A stretch of 64,000 bases of DNA from Lepus europaeus (GCF_033115175.1 NC_084839.1:40471501-40535500), one strand, 5' to 3'; numbered from the stretch's first letter, positions 45,904 through 57,177 are shown. Numbers and translations are program-made. The notes: generated from the sequence alone by a model not told the origin.

Positions 45904-46261
45904 AAAAATGAATCTTAGAGAGGGAGTAGTAGGAGGTGGGATGATTTGAGGGTGTGAGGGTGGGTATGGGGAACCACTATAATCCAAAAGTTGTACTTAA
46001 AAAATTTATATTAATTAAATAAAAGCTTTCTATAAAAAATGTTCTTCATGGTTCACTCAATATGTATGAGTGATTGTTTCTTTGTAGAGAAAAAAGACGA
46101 TTATCAGTATATTGAGATTTGTAATGATTTAGATTTTTATAGGTTACAGCTTCTGATTGCTAAAATACAATTCACTCAAGGAATTTTCCTGGTTGAATTA
46201 ATCATTAAGTGGCACTAAATTTTTAATTATTTTTATTATATTCAAAAGTATAGATGGAGTA

Positions 46262-46388
46262 TATAATGGAAAGTCTCCCTGTCACGCCTGCAGGGAATTG
46301 AATCAGAAGTGGAGCAGCAAGGGCTCAAACCAGATGCCCATGCTGTAGGTGCTGGCTTTACTCACTGAGCCACAGTGCCAGCCCCTTA
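46262..46388 (-). mobile_element. C-SINE fragment, head half only
   Basis: GCAGGGAATTGAATCAGAAG to CACAGTGCCAGCCCC. Tail and GA tract missing. Confidence 0.8.
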
Positions 46389-46754
46389 GGTTTGTTTTAT
46401 GGTTATATTTTTATGTTATAAAAGCTGTTTTATTCCTCTGTTATTTATTTCCTTTTAATAATAATCTGTTACTTTGAAGATCCAAAATATTTTCTTATTT
46501 CTCTGAAAGGTGTTTGCTTGTTTGCATTCTCACCTCTTCCTATACATGTTCTTTCCTTGTAGTTCCTTTTCTCTTCTAGTATGCTTCTTTCTGGCTTGGG
46601 TTGGTCTGTGAGTCTTGGGAAATTTCTTCTCTAATTGACCATGGACTGTATGCTTATATTTTAAAAGGGGTGAGCTTGTCTGTGGGACTTACTGGCCATG
46701 ATGTTCACTGCAGGATGATTGAGTAGCCTCTAATGTCAGATGGGTTTTTTGTTT

Positions 46755-47070
46755 GTTTTTTTACTTTTTTTAAAAGTTCATTATTTTCATCTACTTGAAA
46801 GGCTGAGAGAAAGATCAATCTTCCATCCACTGGTTAACTCCCCAAATGCCTATAACAGCCAGACTGGGCCAAGCCAAAGCCAGGAGTCAGGAGTTCCATC
46901 TAAGTCTCCTATATGGGTGGCAAAGGCCAAAGCATTCGCACCACCATCTGCTGCCTCCTAGGATGCATTAGCAGGAAGCTGTATTGAAAGTGGGACCACT
47001 GGAATTCCAGTATGGGATGGGAGTAACCCAAGCAGTGCCTTGACACAGTGTATCACAACACGAACCTCAG
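46755..47070 (-). mobile_element. C-SINE, old
   Basis: TTTTTTTAAAAGTTCATTAT tail to ATCACAACACGAACC head. Confidence 0.8.
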
Positions 47071-47227
47071 TGTCCTTAGATCTTTGCTTTAGGGCTATTG
47101 AGAGTCTCTAAAGACTCTTCTCATTTTTTGTTCAGATGGTATGAATTGGATTGCCAACATTTTGAGAACCAAGTGTCTGCAGAAGTAGATCATACAATAA
47201 GTATATACTCCTTCACTTAGCTAACTT

Positions 47228-47480
47228 TTTTTTTTTTTAATTTTTGTTTATTTATTTGAAAGGCAGAATTAGAGAGATTCTATGTGGTAGTTTTCTCTCC
47301 AGATGGCCACAACAGCCAGGTCTGGGGCTAGCCAAAGCCAGGATTTTCTTCTGGGTCTCCCATAGGATTCAGGTCATCACCCTCTGCTTTCCTAGGCTAT
47401 TAGCAGGAATCTGGATCGCAGGTGGAGCAGCCAGGACACAAACCAGTGCTTTCATGTTTTGTCAGTGTTGCAGGCAGCAT
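47228..47480 (-). mobile_element. C-SINE, older, shortened
   Basis: Poly(T), TTTTTGTTTATTTATTTGAA. The head stops at GCAGGCAGCATCCCC. Confidence 0.83.
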
Positions 47481-48556
47481 CCCCTAAGTTAATGTTTAAA
47501 ATCTGATTTCCTGCCTTCATCTCTGCCCAGTGTTTCCAAATTCAGAAAGTCTCATTTTACCTTCTTTAGAAATAAGCTACATGTCTTTGGGGCTGAAGGA
47601 GTGGCATTCATTCATTGAAGCTGCACTGCATGGGAGGGGAGAATGTGGGCAGTCAACTGCTTTTTAAATAGACTTTCAGTCCGTCCATCCTAGTTTTAAT
47701 CCCAGTTTTACCTCTACTTCCACAGATGCCACTAAAACCTGTGCCTTCTGGTATGGTCTACAGTTTAAACTTGGTTCTGGCTTTCCTCATAGCTCATTTA
47801 GTATGGTAGCTTCATATTTCTGTCCAATCAGTTGGTCTTGGTTCTTCTGGTCTCCTGTCTTCAGAATTTATATCCAGAAATTGAGATGTATAGTTAGAAT
47901 CTTTAAATCTTTTTTCAGATAAACAAGTGTTATTTGGGTATTTCATATGAGACGGGAACATCCAGTTGAATTGTATTTGTCCCTTGTGAGCCATATTCTG
48001 ATTTCACAGTGTCATTGTATACAGTGAAATAGCTGTTAAGTGCAGTTGGTAATCCAACCTTAAAAGCAGAGTTTCAGAACAGGAAGGAGCAGCTCTTTTT
48101 CTAGGAAAACAGATGCATGGTGTAGAGCCGAGGAATCAAGCACAATGCTTGAGTCATTTGTTTCCTTGTTTCCCACATTTCATTGTTAGGATGCTATGTT
48201 TATCCACATGTGTTTGTATTTGGGATTCAGGTTACTGTGCTTTTATTTTTCTGGACACTATGGATTTCTTGTTTGGGGGAAGGACCAATTTGTGTTTTTT
48301 AAAGTCTAGTTCTATGTGTATATTCAAACACATCATTTGTTTGCTGAACTCCCAGTAGTATAAAACTTTTCCAGGTCATTTTTAAAAAATAAGGCTCTTG
48401 ATTCTAAATAAGTTTCTCTAATAGATACTTGGTATTTCTTATGCATAAATTTTCATGACCAAACGTGATACACAATCCTATGAAATGGACTAAACAGTGA
48501 AAATGACATTATGAATGTAATTGTAAGCAATTCTTTTAAAAAGATAAAATCCAAGG

Positions 48557-48868
48557 GGCTGGCACTGTGGTGTCGTGTTGTGGTAAAGCTGCCACCTGCA
48601 GTGCTGGCATCCCATATGGGCAACGATTTGAGTACCAGCTGCTCTACTCTGATCCAGCTCTCTGCTATGGCCTGGGAAAGCAGTAGAAGACCTAGTCCTT
48701 GGGCCCTGCACCCACTTTGGGGACCCAGAAGCAGCTCCAGCTCCGGCCGTTGCAGCCATTTGGGGAGTGAACCAGCGGGTAGAAGACTTTCTCTCTCACT
48801 GCCTCTGCCTCTGCCTTTCTATAACTCTGCCTTTCAAATAAATAATAAATAAATCTTTAAAAAATAAA
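48557..48868 (+). mobile_element. C-SINE, older, sense
   Basis: GGGGCTGGCACTGTGGTGTC head, body, CT tract, and AATAAATAATAAATAAATC tail. The flanks AAAAAGATAAAATC and AAAAAATAAAATAAATC may be a decayed TSD. Confidence 0.9.
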
Positions 48869-49449
48869 ATAAATCTAGGTTCAAGCAGGTGGAAGTTTCC
48901 AGACCTCTCATTCCAAGCTGTTTTGTTGAAGCCAAGATCTCTTTTTCTTATGGGGCCCTATTCCTTATTACTGCTGCCCCTGCCACCAACAACAACTTAA
49001 GGGAGACAGATTGATTTTTCAGTGCCCTCTCTGGAACAAAGACATGAGACTTCCTTCTTCATTTGACTCAAGATAATTAAGATAAATTAAGAACTTTTAA
49101 ACTTTATTGAAGGGCAGAGGATATCCAAGAGGAAATAAATGTAGATTATAGTAACTGAATACAGAAGCTAGTCTGTGCTTGTTTTCTGGGATACCCGGCT
49201 TCCTTTGTGTCGTTCTTGTTCCTGGATTGCCTCCATGTAGCCGGTACCTTTTTAGATTCATTACCCCAGATCCCATTCGTTGTGTTTTACAGCTCAACTT
49301 TAGGGGCTTGTTTGTTCCTGGATGATTTTCCAAGCTGACCTTCAGGCTCCCTTTGACTTTTAGGGTCTCTTGTTGCTTTCTATTGAAGACTCCTCCAGCT
49401 CCCCTCCTCCTTTATTCCTATATTTAAAGAAAATTTGAGAATGGCTAAA

Positions 49450-49770
49450 CTTTTTTTTAAAGAATTATTTATTTGAAAGAGTTACAGAGAGAGAGAGGGA
49501 GAAACAGATTGATCTTCCATCCATTGGTTCATTCCTCAAATGTTTGCAATGGCCAGGGCTAGGCCATGTGGAAGTCAGGAGCCAGGAGCTTCTTCCCAGT
49601 CTCCCACATGGGTGCAGAGGCCAAGGACCTGGGCTGTCCTCTGCGGCTCTCCCAGGCACATTAGCAGGGAGCTGAATCAAAAGTGGAGCAGCCAGAACGC
49701 AAACTGGTGCCCGTATGGGAGGCTGGTGTCACAGGTGACTGCTTTACATGCTGTATCACAGCACCAGCCC
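49450..49770 (-). mobile_element. C-SINE, older
   Basis: TTTTTTTTAAAGAATTATTT tail to CACAGCACCAGCCC head. The sequence after it (TATAAACTGTTTT) then served as target for the next copy. Confidence 0.9.
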
Positions 49771-49783
49771 TATAAACTGTTTT

Positions 49784-50117
49784 GTTTTGGTTTTTTTAAA
49801 GATTCATTTATTTACTTGAGAGGCACGGTTACATAGAGAGGGAGACACAGAGACAGAGAGGTCTTCCATCTGCTGGTTCACTCCCCAGTTGGCTGCAACG
49901 GCTGTAGCTGTGCCAATCTGAAACCAGGAGCCAGGAGCTTCTTCCGGGTCTCCTATGAGGGTGCAGGGCCCAAGCACTTTGAGCATCTTCTACTGCTTTT
50001 CCAGGACATAGCAGAGAGCTGATCAGAAGTGGAGCAGCCAGGACTCGAACTGGCACCCATGGGGGATGCTGGCACCTCAGGTGGATGCTTAACCTACTAT
50101 GCCACAGCACTGGCCCC
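49784..50117 (-). mobile_element. C-SINE, older
   Basis: Perfect 13-bp TSD TATAAACTGTTTT at 49771-49783 and 50118-50130. Confidence 0.94.
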
Positions 50118-50146
50118 TATAAACTGTTTTTAAAAAACTTCTAAAT

Positions 50147-50503
50147 GGGGCCGGCGTCACAGCTCACTAGGTTAATCCTCCGCCTGCGGCGCCGGCACAC
50201 CAGGTTCTAGTCCTGGTCAGATCACCGGATTCTGTCCCAGTTGCCCCTCTTCCAGGCCAGCTCTCTGCTGTGGCCCGGGAGGGCAGTGGAGGATGGCCTA
50301 AGTGCTTGGGCCCTGCACCCACATGGGAGACCAGAAGAAGCACCTGGCTCCTGGCTTCGGATCTGCACGGTGGGTCAGCCACAGCACGCCGGCTGCAGCG
50401 GTCATAGGGGGTAGGGGGTTAACCAATGGAAAAGGAAGACCTTTCTCTCTGTCTCTCTCTCTCACTGTCCACTCTGCCTGTCAAAAAACAAAAAACAAAA
50501 AAA
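50147..50503 (+). mobile_element. C-SINE, young, sense
   Basis: GGGGCCGGCGTCACAGCTCA head, body, CT tract, TGTC and an AAAAAACAAAAAAC tail. It runs straight into the next copy, whose first bases are missing. Confidence 0.92.
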
Positions 50504-50504
50504 A

Positions 50505-50800
50505 CAGTGCTGTGGTGTAGCCGGTAAAGCCGCTGCCTGCAGTGCTGGCATTCCATATGAACACTGGTTCAAGTCCTGGCTGCTCCACTTCCTATCCAGC
50601 TCTCTGCTATGGCCTTGGGAGAGCAGTAGAAGATGGCCCAAGTGCTTGGACCCCTGCCACCCATGTGGGAGACCCAGAATGATGCTCCTACCTTTGGTCT
50701 GGCCCAGGCCCAGTTGTTTAAGGCATTTGTGCAGTGAACTAGTGGATGGAATCTGTCTCTCTGTAACCCTGCCAAATACATAAATAAATAAAATCTTTTT
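50505..50800 (+). mobile_element. C-SINE, older, sense
   Basis: CAGTGCTGTGGTGTAGCCGG (first ~5 head bases missing), body, and ATAAATAAATAAAATC tail followed by a T run. Confidence 0.9.
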
Positions 50801-50809
50801 TTTTTTTCT

Positions 50810-50905
50810 TTAAAGACATTTGCCCAAGGTCACACACAATATATAGGAAATATGCCAGGGAACTCTTATTCTCCTTTTTGAGAACTACTACTCTGGTCTG
50901 AAGCT
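50810..50905 (-). repeat. MIR fragment
   Basis: ACATTTGCCCAAGGTCACAC matches the complement of the MIR core. Confidence 0.6.
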
Positions 50906-51062
50906 GAGAAAGCTTTATAATAATGATGGGATGGGCTGGGGTGGGGGGAGGAGCTGATGCATAGTCATATTTTATAGGAACATTTTAAGTCTGTCGGCCA
51001 ACATTGGATAGCTACTTTCTGGGTTATAAAACTCAGCAATATGAAATAATTTTTCTTTCATT

Positions 51063-51352
51063 ATCAATTTATTTATTTATTTGAAAGGTAGCATTACAGG
51101 GAGGGAGACAGATCTTCCATCCACTAGTTCATTCCCCAAATGGCCCCATGAGTTAGTGCTGGGCCAAGGTGAAGCCAGGAGCTTCATTCAGCTCTACACA
51201 TGGGTGCAGGGGTCCAAGTACTTGGGCCATCTTCTAGTTTCCCAGACATTAGCAGAGAGTTGGATCAGAAATGGAGCAACCAGGGCTTGAACCAGTATGT
51301 GATGCTGGCACTGCAGGCCAGCTCTTTAACTTGCTGAGCCACAGTGCTGACC
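51063..51352 (-). mobile_element. C-SINE, older
   Basis: ATCAATTTATTTATTTATTT tail to CACAGTGCTGACCCC head. Confidence 0.88.
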
Positions 51353-51771
51353 CCAGGAATTTCTTTGGCACCGTATTAAAATTGTTTGTTCTGACAGAAT
51401 ATAAGTGATGAGTATGTATTTTTTAATTTCATGTGCACTAAAGCTTTGATAAAGCTGAATGTTTATAGAATGGAGATTTATGTTCTAGTTGAATTTTGAA
51501 GTTGTCTTTAAGATCACTAAAGTTAAAAATTAATTTCAATAGTTAACTTCTGGAAGTCTTTCTAAAATATATTAGCAACTTTTCAACCTTAATTTATTGA
51601 ACAAGATTACTCGTTTATGAATTCTCTTATTGTCCGGTCTTGTATTGGTAGGCTTGTATGTTGAATATGAGACTGATATATTGAATTTTATAAAATTATT
51701 GAAGTTTCTTGGCTTTCTTTTCTCCTAGAACTATGGTCTTCAATTTGGCTACACATAGGAGTCACCTGAGA

Positions 51772-51772
51772 A

Positions 51773-51806
<34 letters not shown>

Positions 51807-52104
51807 ATTCATTTGAAAGGCAGAGTTACAGAGAGGCAGAGGCAGAGAGAGAAGGTCTTCCATGTGCTAGTTTACTCCCCAGATGGCTGCAATGGCCAGA
51901 GCTGTGCCGATCTGAAGCCAGGAGCCAGGATGTTCTTCCCGGTCTCCTACATGGGTGCAGGGGGCCAAGGACTTAGGCCATCTTCTGTTTTCCGAGTCCA
52001 GAGCTGGATTGGCAGTGGAGCAGCCGGGACTCGAACCAGCACCCATATGGGATTCCAACACTGCAGGTGGTGGCTTTACCCACTAAAGCCACAGCACCGG
52101 CCCT
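51772..52104 (-). mobile_element. C-SINE, older, nearest to exon 2
   Basis: A 27-T run (51773-51799), GA-rich tract, body, and head ending CACAGCACCGGCCC. CCTGAG flanks both sides. It ends 267 bases before exon 2, with ordinary sequence between. Confidence 0.92.
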
Positions 52105-52370
52105 GAGGGTTTTATTAAAATACTTATATCTGGGTCCTACTTCCAGAGTTGTTTATTTGATTTATCTGATGATTCTAATGTGCTAGAGTTGAGAAATCAT
52201 TGTTCTAGAGGAAGGATGAAAGAGGGGGTGGGGAGGGAGTGGATTTCTTGATTGGTCTTTTTGTTGTTGAAAAACCTGCTTGAGAAAGGAGTTATAAAGA
52301 GTAGGTAGATTATTGTAGGTACATTTTTGTCAAACTTAAATATTTAACAGCTATGGTTTTTTTCTTTCAG

Positions 52371-53230
52371 ATTCATTACTAAACATGGGTGCATTTTTGG
52401 ATAAACCCAAAACTGAAAAACATAATGCTCATGGTGCTGGAAATGGTTTGCGTTATGGCCTGAGCAGCATGCAAGGATGGAGAGTGGAGATGGAAGATGC
52501 GCACACAGCTGTTGTGGGTATTCCTCACGGCTTGGAAGACTGGTCATTTTTTGCAGTGTATGATGGTCATGCTGGATCCCGAGTGGCAAACTACTGCTCG
52601 ACACATTTGTTAGAACACATCACTACCAATGAAGACTTTAGGGCAGCTGGAAAATCAGGATCTGCTCTCGAGCCTTCAGTGGAAAATGTCAAGAATGGCA
52701 TCAGAACTGGCTTTTTGAAAATTGATGAATATATGCGTAACTTTTCAGACCTCAGAAATGGGATGGACAGGAGTGGTTCTACTGCAGTGGGAGTTATGAT
52801 TTCACCTAAGCATGTCTATTTCATTAATTGTGGTGATTCACGTGCTGTTCTCTATAGGAATGGACAAGTCTGCTTTTCTACCCAGGATCACAAACCTTGT
52901 AATCCAAGGGAAAAGGAGCGAATTCAAAACGCAGGAGGCAGCGTCATGATACAACGTGTTAATGGTTCATTAGCGGTGTCTCGCGCTCTGGGGGACTATG
53001 ATTACAAGTGTGTTGATGGCAAGGGCCCAACAGAACAACTTGTTTCTCCAGAGCCTGAGGTTTATGAAATTTTAAGAGCAGAAGAGGATGAATTTATCAT
53101 CTTGGCTTGTGATGGGATCTGGGATGTTATGAGTAATGAGGAGCTCTGTGAATTTGTTAAATCTAGGCTTGAGGTATCTGATGACCTGGAAAATGTGTGC
53201 AATTGGGTAGTGGACACTTGTTTACATAAG
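52371..53230 (+). CDS. PPM1B: PPM1B exon 2: start codon and most of the PP2C catalytic domain
   Basis: The exon is bounded by acceptor TTTCTTTCAG (52361-52370) and donor GTATGT (53231-). Translation starts at ATG 52385, giving 282 codons in phase 0. The product is a Mg2+/Mn2+-dependent Ser/Thr phosphatase of the PPM/PP2C family, cytosolic and nuclear. From established knowledge it acts on stress-kinase and NF-kB pathway proteins. Visible features: MGAFLDKP with Gly2, the known N-myristoylation site of this subfamily; Arg33; Glu37-Asp38 in VEMEDAH; the PP2C signature FFAVYDGHA with Asp60, Gly61, His62; DRSGSTA (128-134); NCGDSRA (148-154); ALGDYDYK; and ACDGIWDVM with metal-ligand Asp243. I chose PPM1B over its paralogue PPM1A from the N-terminus and the four-residue offset of the last Asp residues. 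The first 14 bases are 5' UTR. The frame is intact. Confidence 0.97.
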
Positions 53231-53257
53231 GTATGTAAGTTTTTTTGTTTTAATTAA
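53231..53257 (+). other. PPM1B: Readthrough extension of exon 2 into intron 2
   Basis: If the donor at 53230/53231 is not used, the frame continues for 8 codons (VCKFFCFN) to TAA at 53255-53257. Such a product of 290 residues would lack the RDNMS motif and its conserved metal-binding Asp encoded by exon 3, so it should be inactive or impaired. The first AATAAA-like signal I see downstream lies at 53742-53747. Whether such a transcript exists is unknown. Confidence 0.35.
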
Positions 53258-54110
53258 AATACCATATTATAAAAGGCACAGTAAGTAAATTTAAGCAAAT
53301 TTTAAGTTTTTAAAACTGTTAATATTTTCTTTAGGGAAAACATACATTTTTGAATACTTCCTCAACAAGAGTGAAACTACTTTTTGTCCCAAACTTCTAG
53401 TTTGCAGATTAAGTTTGATATTTTGAGACATTTGTTATTAAATACTTGATGACTTGGTGTGGCAGAGGCACCTGTACAGAATTGTGGCATTTGGTTCAAA
53501 TTCTCAACACTGACAACTGCTATCTTGTGACTGATGATGAGTAGCTTGACAAAATGTGCAGATGTGTGGGTAGTAGAATTGTGTACTTTATACACTTAAA
53601 AAAAAAAAAAAACAACAACCCGCCACATAAAATATTGGAGGATGTTCCAAAAGTATACCTAGGTAAAGTTTGCTTCTGACCTCATAGCACCAAAGACAAA
53701 ACCTGAAAAAAAAAGTAGGAACAGTGCATGTCTCATGGTCTAATAAAGGGAACTCTTTGTTAGCAATACAATGTAAAGGGTATTTTCATGTAACTCTCCA
53801 TGTAAGTAGTATAGGACTTGATGGATCGGATCGTATTTTTAGAAGATTTCGAATCTTTTTGTGGAGATGTTTTTATTATCACTGATTAAAAGCCAAAGGC
53901 TTATATAAAGTGTAATCCCATGAAGGATGCCTGTGGGCCACTGAAATTTATTTAGATTTCTAATTTTTTGGTGAATTAGAATTTTATGCAGTAATGGAAA
54001 AAAAAATATCCAGAATAACAGATAATTGGCAGTCCCCTTGAATGTCTTTAAAGTATTCAGTTGTTTCAAATGGGTTCTTGACAGCATCTAAATAGAAATT
54101 GATTAATACT

Positions 54111-54455
54111 GGCCGGCGCCGTGGCTCAATAAGCTAAAAAATCCTCCGCCTTGTGGTGCAGGCACACCGGGTTCTAGTCCTGGTTGGGGCACCGGATTCT
54201 GTCCCGGTTGACCCTCTTCCAGGCCAGCTCTCTGCTGTGGCCCAGGAGTGCAGTGGAGGATGGCCCAAGTGCTTGGGCCCTGCACCCCATGGGAGACCAG
54301 GAGAAGCACCTGGCTCCTGCCTTCGGATCAGTGCGGTGCGCCGGCCACAACACACCAGCCGGGGCGGCCATTGGAGGGTGACAAATGGCAAAAGGAAGAC
54401 CTTTCTCTCTCTCTCTCACTGTCCACTCTGCCTGTCAAAAAAAAAAAAAAAAAAA
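54111..54455 (+). mobile_element. C-SINE, young, sense
   Basis: TSD ATTAATACT at 54102-54110 and 54456-54464. The head is GGCCGGCGCCGTGGCTCAAT. There is a small insertion after AGCTAAAAAATCC. Confidence 0.95.
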
Positions 54456-55109
54456 ATTAATACTTGAGTTATCTGGCCAATGCGCAAATATTCTTTGACT
54501 CTCTAACTAAACAGATACAAGGCAAAACTGACCATTAGTTTTATGAAATACAGTTTGACTTACTCTATCTACACAAGGAACCATTTTGCCTCCCTGTCAC
54601 ATAAGTTGTTGTGGAAGGTACAGGCATAGCCAGAGGCTTTTCAAGAAGGATCTCTGGGTCTAAATAATTGCCTAGGTTTTGGTGAATATCTGTTAGAGTT
54701 ACCAGTGGGCAGCTTTATTCTGAGAGGATTTTAATGATGGTACCTCTGGCTGCACTGATTTTTTTCTTTAACACACTATTCAGGACAGAGCTATTGGCGA
54801 TTGGCAATGATCAAATAGTAAGTGGCTCTGGAAATTTCTTTATCCTTGGACTCCAAATGGAGTGATTCTGACCTGCAGCTTTTTGAAATGAAAACAGGCA
54901 TGCACTTTTTTTTTTTTTTTTGCTTCTAATTACCAAAAACAGAGTATATGCTATTGAAATAAATCCATATAATACAAAAACATTTTAAAAGGGCTCAAAA
55001 TTTTGTTACACTTTATCAGCTACTTTCATTATTATGATATTTATCTTTCTAGTCAGTTTTGCCTGCCTGCCAGTGTGGTGTGGATGGTTTTTATAAAAAA
55101 TGAGCTGAT

Positions 55110-55225
55110 TATACTTGTGCTACAGCCTGCTTTTTCCAACAATATATTGTAGTGAGATCTCCATTTTTATAAGTATTGATCTGCATCATTTTTCATGGCT
55201 GCATAGTCTTCTGTTAAATAGATAA
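55110..55225 (-). repeat. Old L1 fragment
   Basis: TTTTTCCAACAATATATTGT, then GATCTGCATCATTTTTCATG and GGCTGCATAGTCTTCTGTT are antisense L1-like phrases. Confidence 0.45.
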
Positions 55226-55361
55226 CATACAGTTGTGAAGAAATAGCCTTTTAAAAACCTATTAAGTCTCTAATTTGGACTAAAGAAAGTTTGTGTAGTA
55301 GATAAAATTGCACTCCATTGAAAGGATGCTAGTTTTCAGGAAAAAAATTTATTGTACTATT

Positions 55362-55680
55362 CCACTTATTACTTATTTTTGAGGGACACAGAGAGCTTGC
55401 TCTCATCCACTGGTTCATTCCCTAAAATTTGCTCATTCACTCCCAAAATGCAGGCAAGGCATGGCTTGTGCAGAACCAACGCCAGGGACTGCACGCTGAA
55501 TTCAGGTTTCTGGAGTGCATGGCAAGGATTCATCCACTTGAGCCCTCACTTTTGTATCCCAGGGTCTGCATGAGCAGGAAGCTGGAGTCAGGAGCCAGAG
55601 CTGGGTATTGTATGAGGCACTCTGATAGGAAACATGGACATTCCAACCTGCATCTTAACTACCACGCCAGCTACCACCCC
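55362..55680 (-). mobile_element. C-SINE, very old
   Basis: ACTTATTTTTGAGGGACACA to CTACCACCCC. Part of the body (TTGCTCATTCACTCCC) appears duplicated. Confidence 0.7.
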
Positions 55681-55813
55681 GGTTTCTGGAAATTTTGCCT
55701 CTACGCTTCTGAATGAAATTTTAAATTTTCTGATGACATATCTTTACTTGATAATTTTTGCCACTTTAAAATGGTTAAATGTTCATATTGATGATGTTAA
55801 AAAAATATTCTAG

Positions 55814-56075
55814 GGACCAGCATTGTGGCACAGTGAGTTCTGCCTGGCCTGTTCACGTCCTGGCTGCTCTACTTCCTATCCAGCTTCTTGCTGATGCACC
55901 AAGGAAAACAGTTGGAAGAAGGCCACCTCAAGTACTTGGACCCCTGCCTCTCATGTGAGAGACTCCGATGGGGTTCCTAGCTCTTGGAGACAATTTGGGG
56001 AGTGAACCAGCAGATGGAAGATCAATCCCTTTCTGTAACACTCCTCCTTTCAAATAAATACATCTGGGAAAATAA
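55814..56075 (+). mobile_element. C-SINE, old, sense
   Basis: AGGGACCAGCATTGTGGCAC head, shortened body, and CAAATAAATACATC tail. Confidence 0.85.
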
Positions 56076-56333
56076 AAGATTCTAGATGGACTTGTAGAAT
56101 CTCAGAAGTGAGCAATAACAACAGACAAGAGGTTGGGGCCTGTGACCAACTCAATTTAACTCCATAATTTTGTCATTCCACTCATTTGTATTGTATTACT
56201 AAGGATTAGCAGTATTATAACATAGAATATAATTATTTAGAATTGAATCTGAAAGGCTGAATGTAGATTCTGAAATCCATGGAAAGCACTAAGTAGTTGC
56301 TCAATAGGTGTTAACTTGTTGAAGAAAAGAGGG

Positions 56334-56652
56334 AGGGTCGGCACTGAGGTGTAGTAGGCTAAGCCGCCTCCTGCAGTGCTAGCATCCCATATGGGTACCA
56401 GTTTGAGTCCCAGCTGCTCCACTTCCGATCCAGCTCTCTGCCTATAGCTTGGGAAGGCAGTGGAAGATGGCCCAAGTCCTTGGGCTTCTGTACCCATGTG
56501 GGAGACCTAGAAGAAGCGTCTGGCTTAGGATTGGCCCAGCTCTGGCCATTGTTGGCCATTTGTGGAGTAAACCAGTAGATGGAAGACCTTTATCTCTATC
56601 TCTCCTTCTCTCTGTCTGTAAACGCAACCTCTCAAATAAAAGTCTTTTTTAA
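56334..56652 (+). mobile_element. C-SINE, older, sense
   Basis: GGGTCGGCACTGAGGTGTAG head, body, short CT tract, and CAAATAAAAGTC tail. Confidence 0.9.
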
Positions 56653-56805
56653 AAAAATCCAGTTATTAAGTAGATGATTCCCTAATAAAAGATTTCTGGT
56701 ACTTGTCATACCTTAGTAGTTTATGAGCACTTTTATATGTTATCTCCTGAAATACTGGGAAGGTGTGATAATCATCGTTGCTGCAGTTGTATGAGGCTAT
56801 TGTTG

Positions 56806-56829
56806 GTTTCTTTCTTTCTTCCTTTCTTC

Positions 56830-56908
<79 letters not shown>

Positions 56909-57144
56909 TCCTTCCTTCCTTCCTTCCTTCCTTCCTTCCTTCCTTCCTTCCTTCCTTCCTTCCTTCCTTCCTTCCTTCCTTCCTTCTTTCCGTCTTTCTT
57001 TCTTCCTTCCTTCCCTCCCTCCCTCCCTCCCTCCCTCCCTCCCTCCCTCCTTCCTTCCTTTCTCTTTCTTCCTTTCTTTCTCTTTCTTTCTTTTTTTCTT
57101 TCTTTTCTCTCGTTTTCTTTTTTCTTTTTGTATTTTTTTTCTTT
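56806..57144. repeat. Compound (CTTT)n/(CCTT)n/(CCCT)n polypyrimidine microsatellite
   Basis: An almost pure pyrimidine strand of about 340 bases. (CTTT)n lies at about 56806-56909, (CCTT)n at about 56910-56986, a mixed piece with the only clear G near 56992, (CCCT)n at about 57013-57050, then mixed CTTT/T-rich to 57144. Open frames on both strands here encode only Ser/Phe/Leu/Pro or Lys/Glu/Arg/Gly repeats and are not genes. Confidence 0.97.
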
Positions 57145-57177
57145 GTTGTTAGGAATTATTTTATGTGAACCAACTAG

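Larger units (their letters stand above)
2736..52370 (+). other. PPM1B: PPM1B intron 1
   Basis: The intron runs from donor GTAAGG at 2736 to the acceptor polypyrimidine tract ending TTTCTTTCAG at 52370, about 49.6 kb. It is dominated by interspersed repeats listed separately. Stretches over about 300 bases where I see only unassigned intronic sequence and no gene: 2736-4485 (CpG-island tail, then AT-rich; T run near 3420-3436 and A run near 3565-3588), 5878-6403, 7230-7687, 8387-8868, 10085-10515, 11965-12534, 13965-14605, 14921-15505, 16691-17222, 19171-20044, 21764-22879, 24633-25036, 30092-31012, 32901-33269, 34725-35291, 35625-35894, 38701-38904, 39541-39934, 41375-42049, 42358-43348, 44111-44611, 44931-45232, 45917-46261, 46389-46754, 47481-48543, 48869-49449, 51353-51771. 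Confidence 0.8.
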
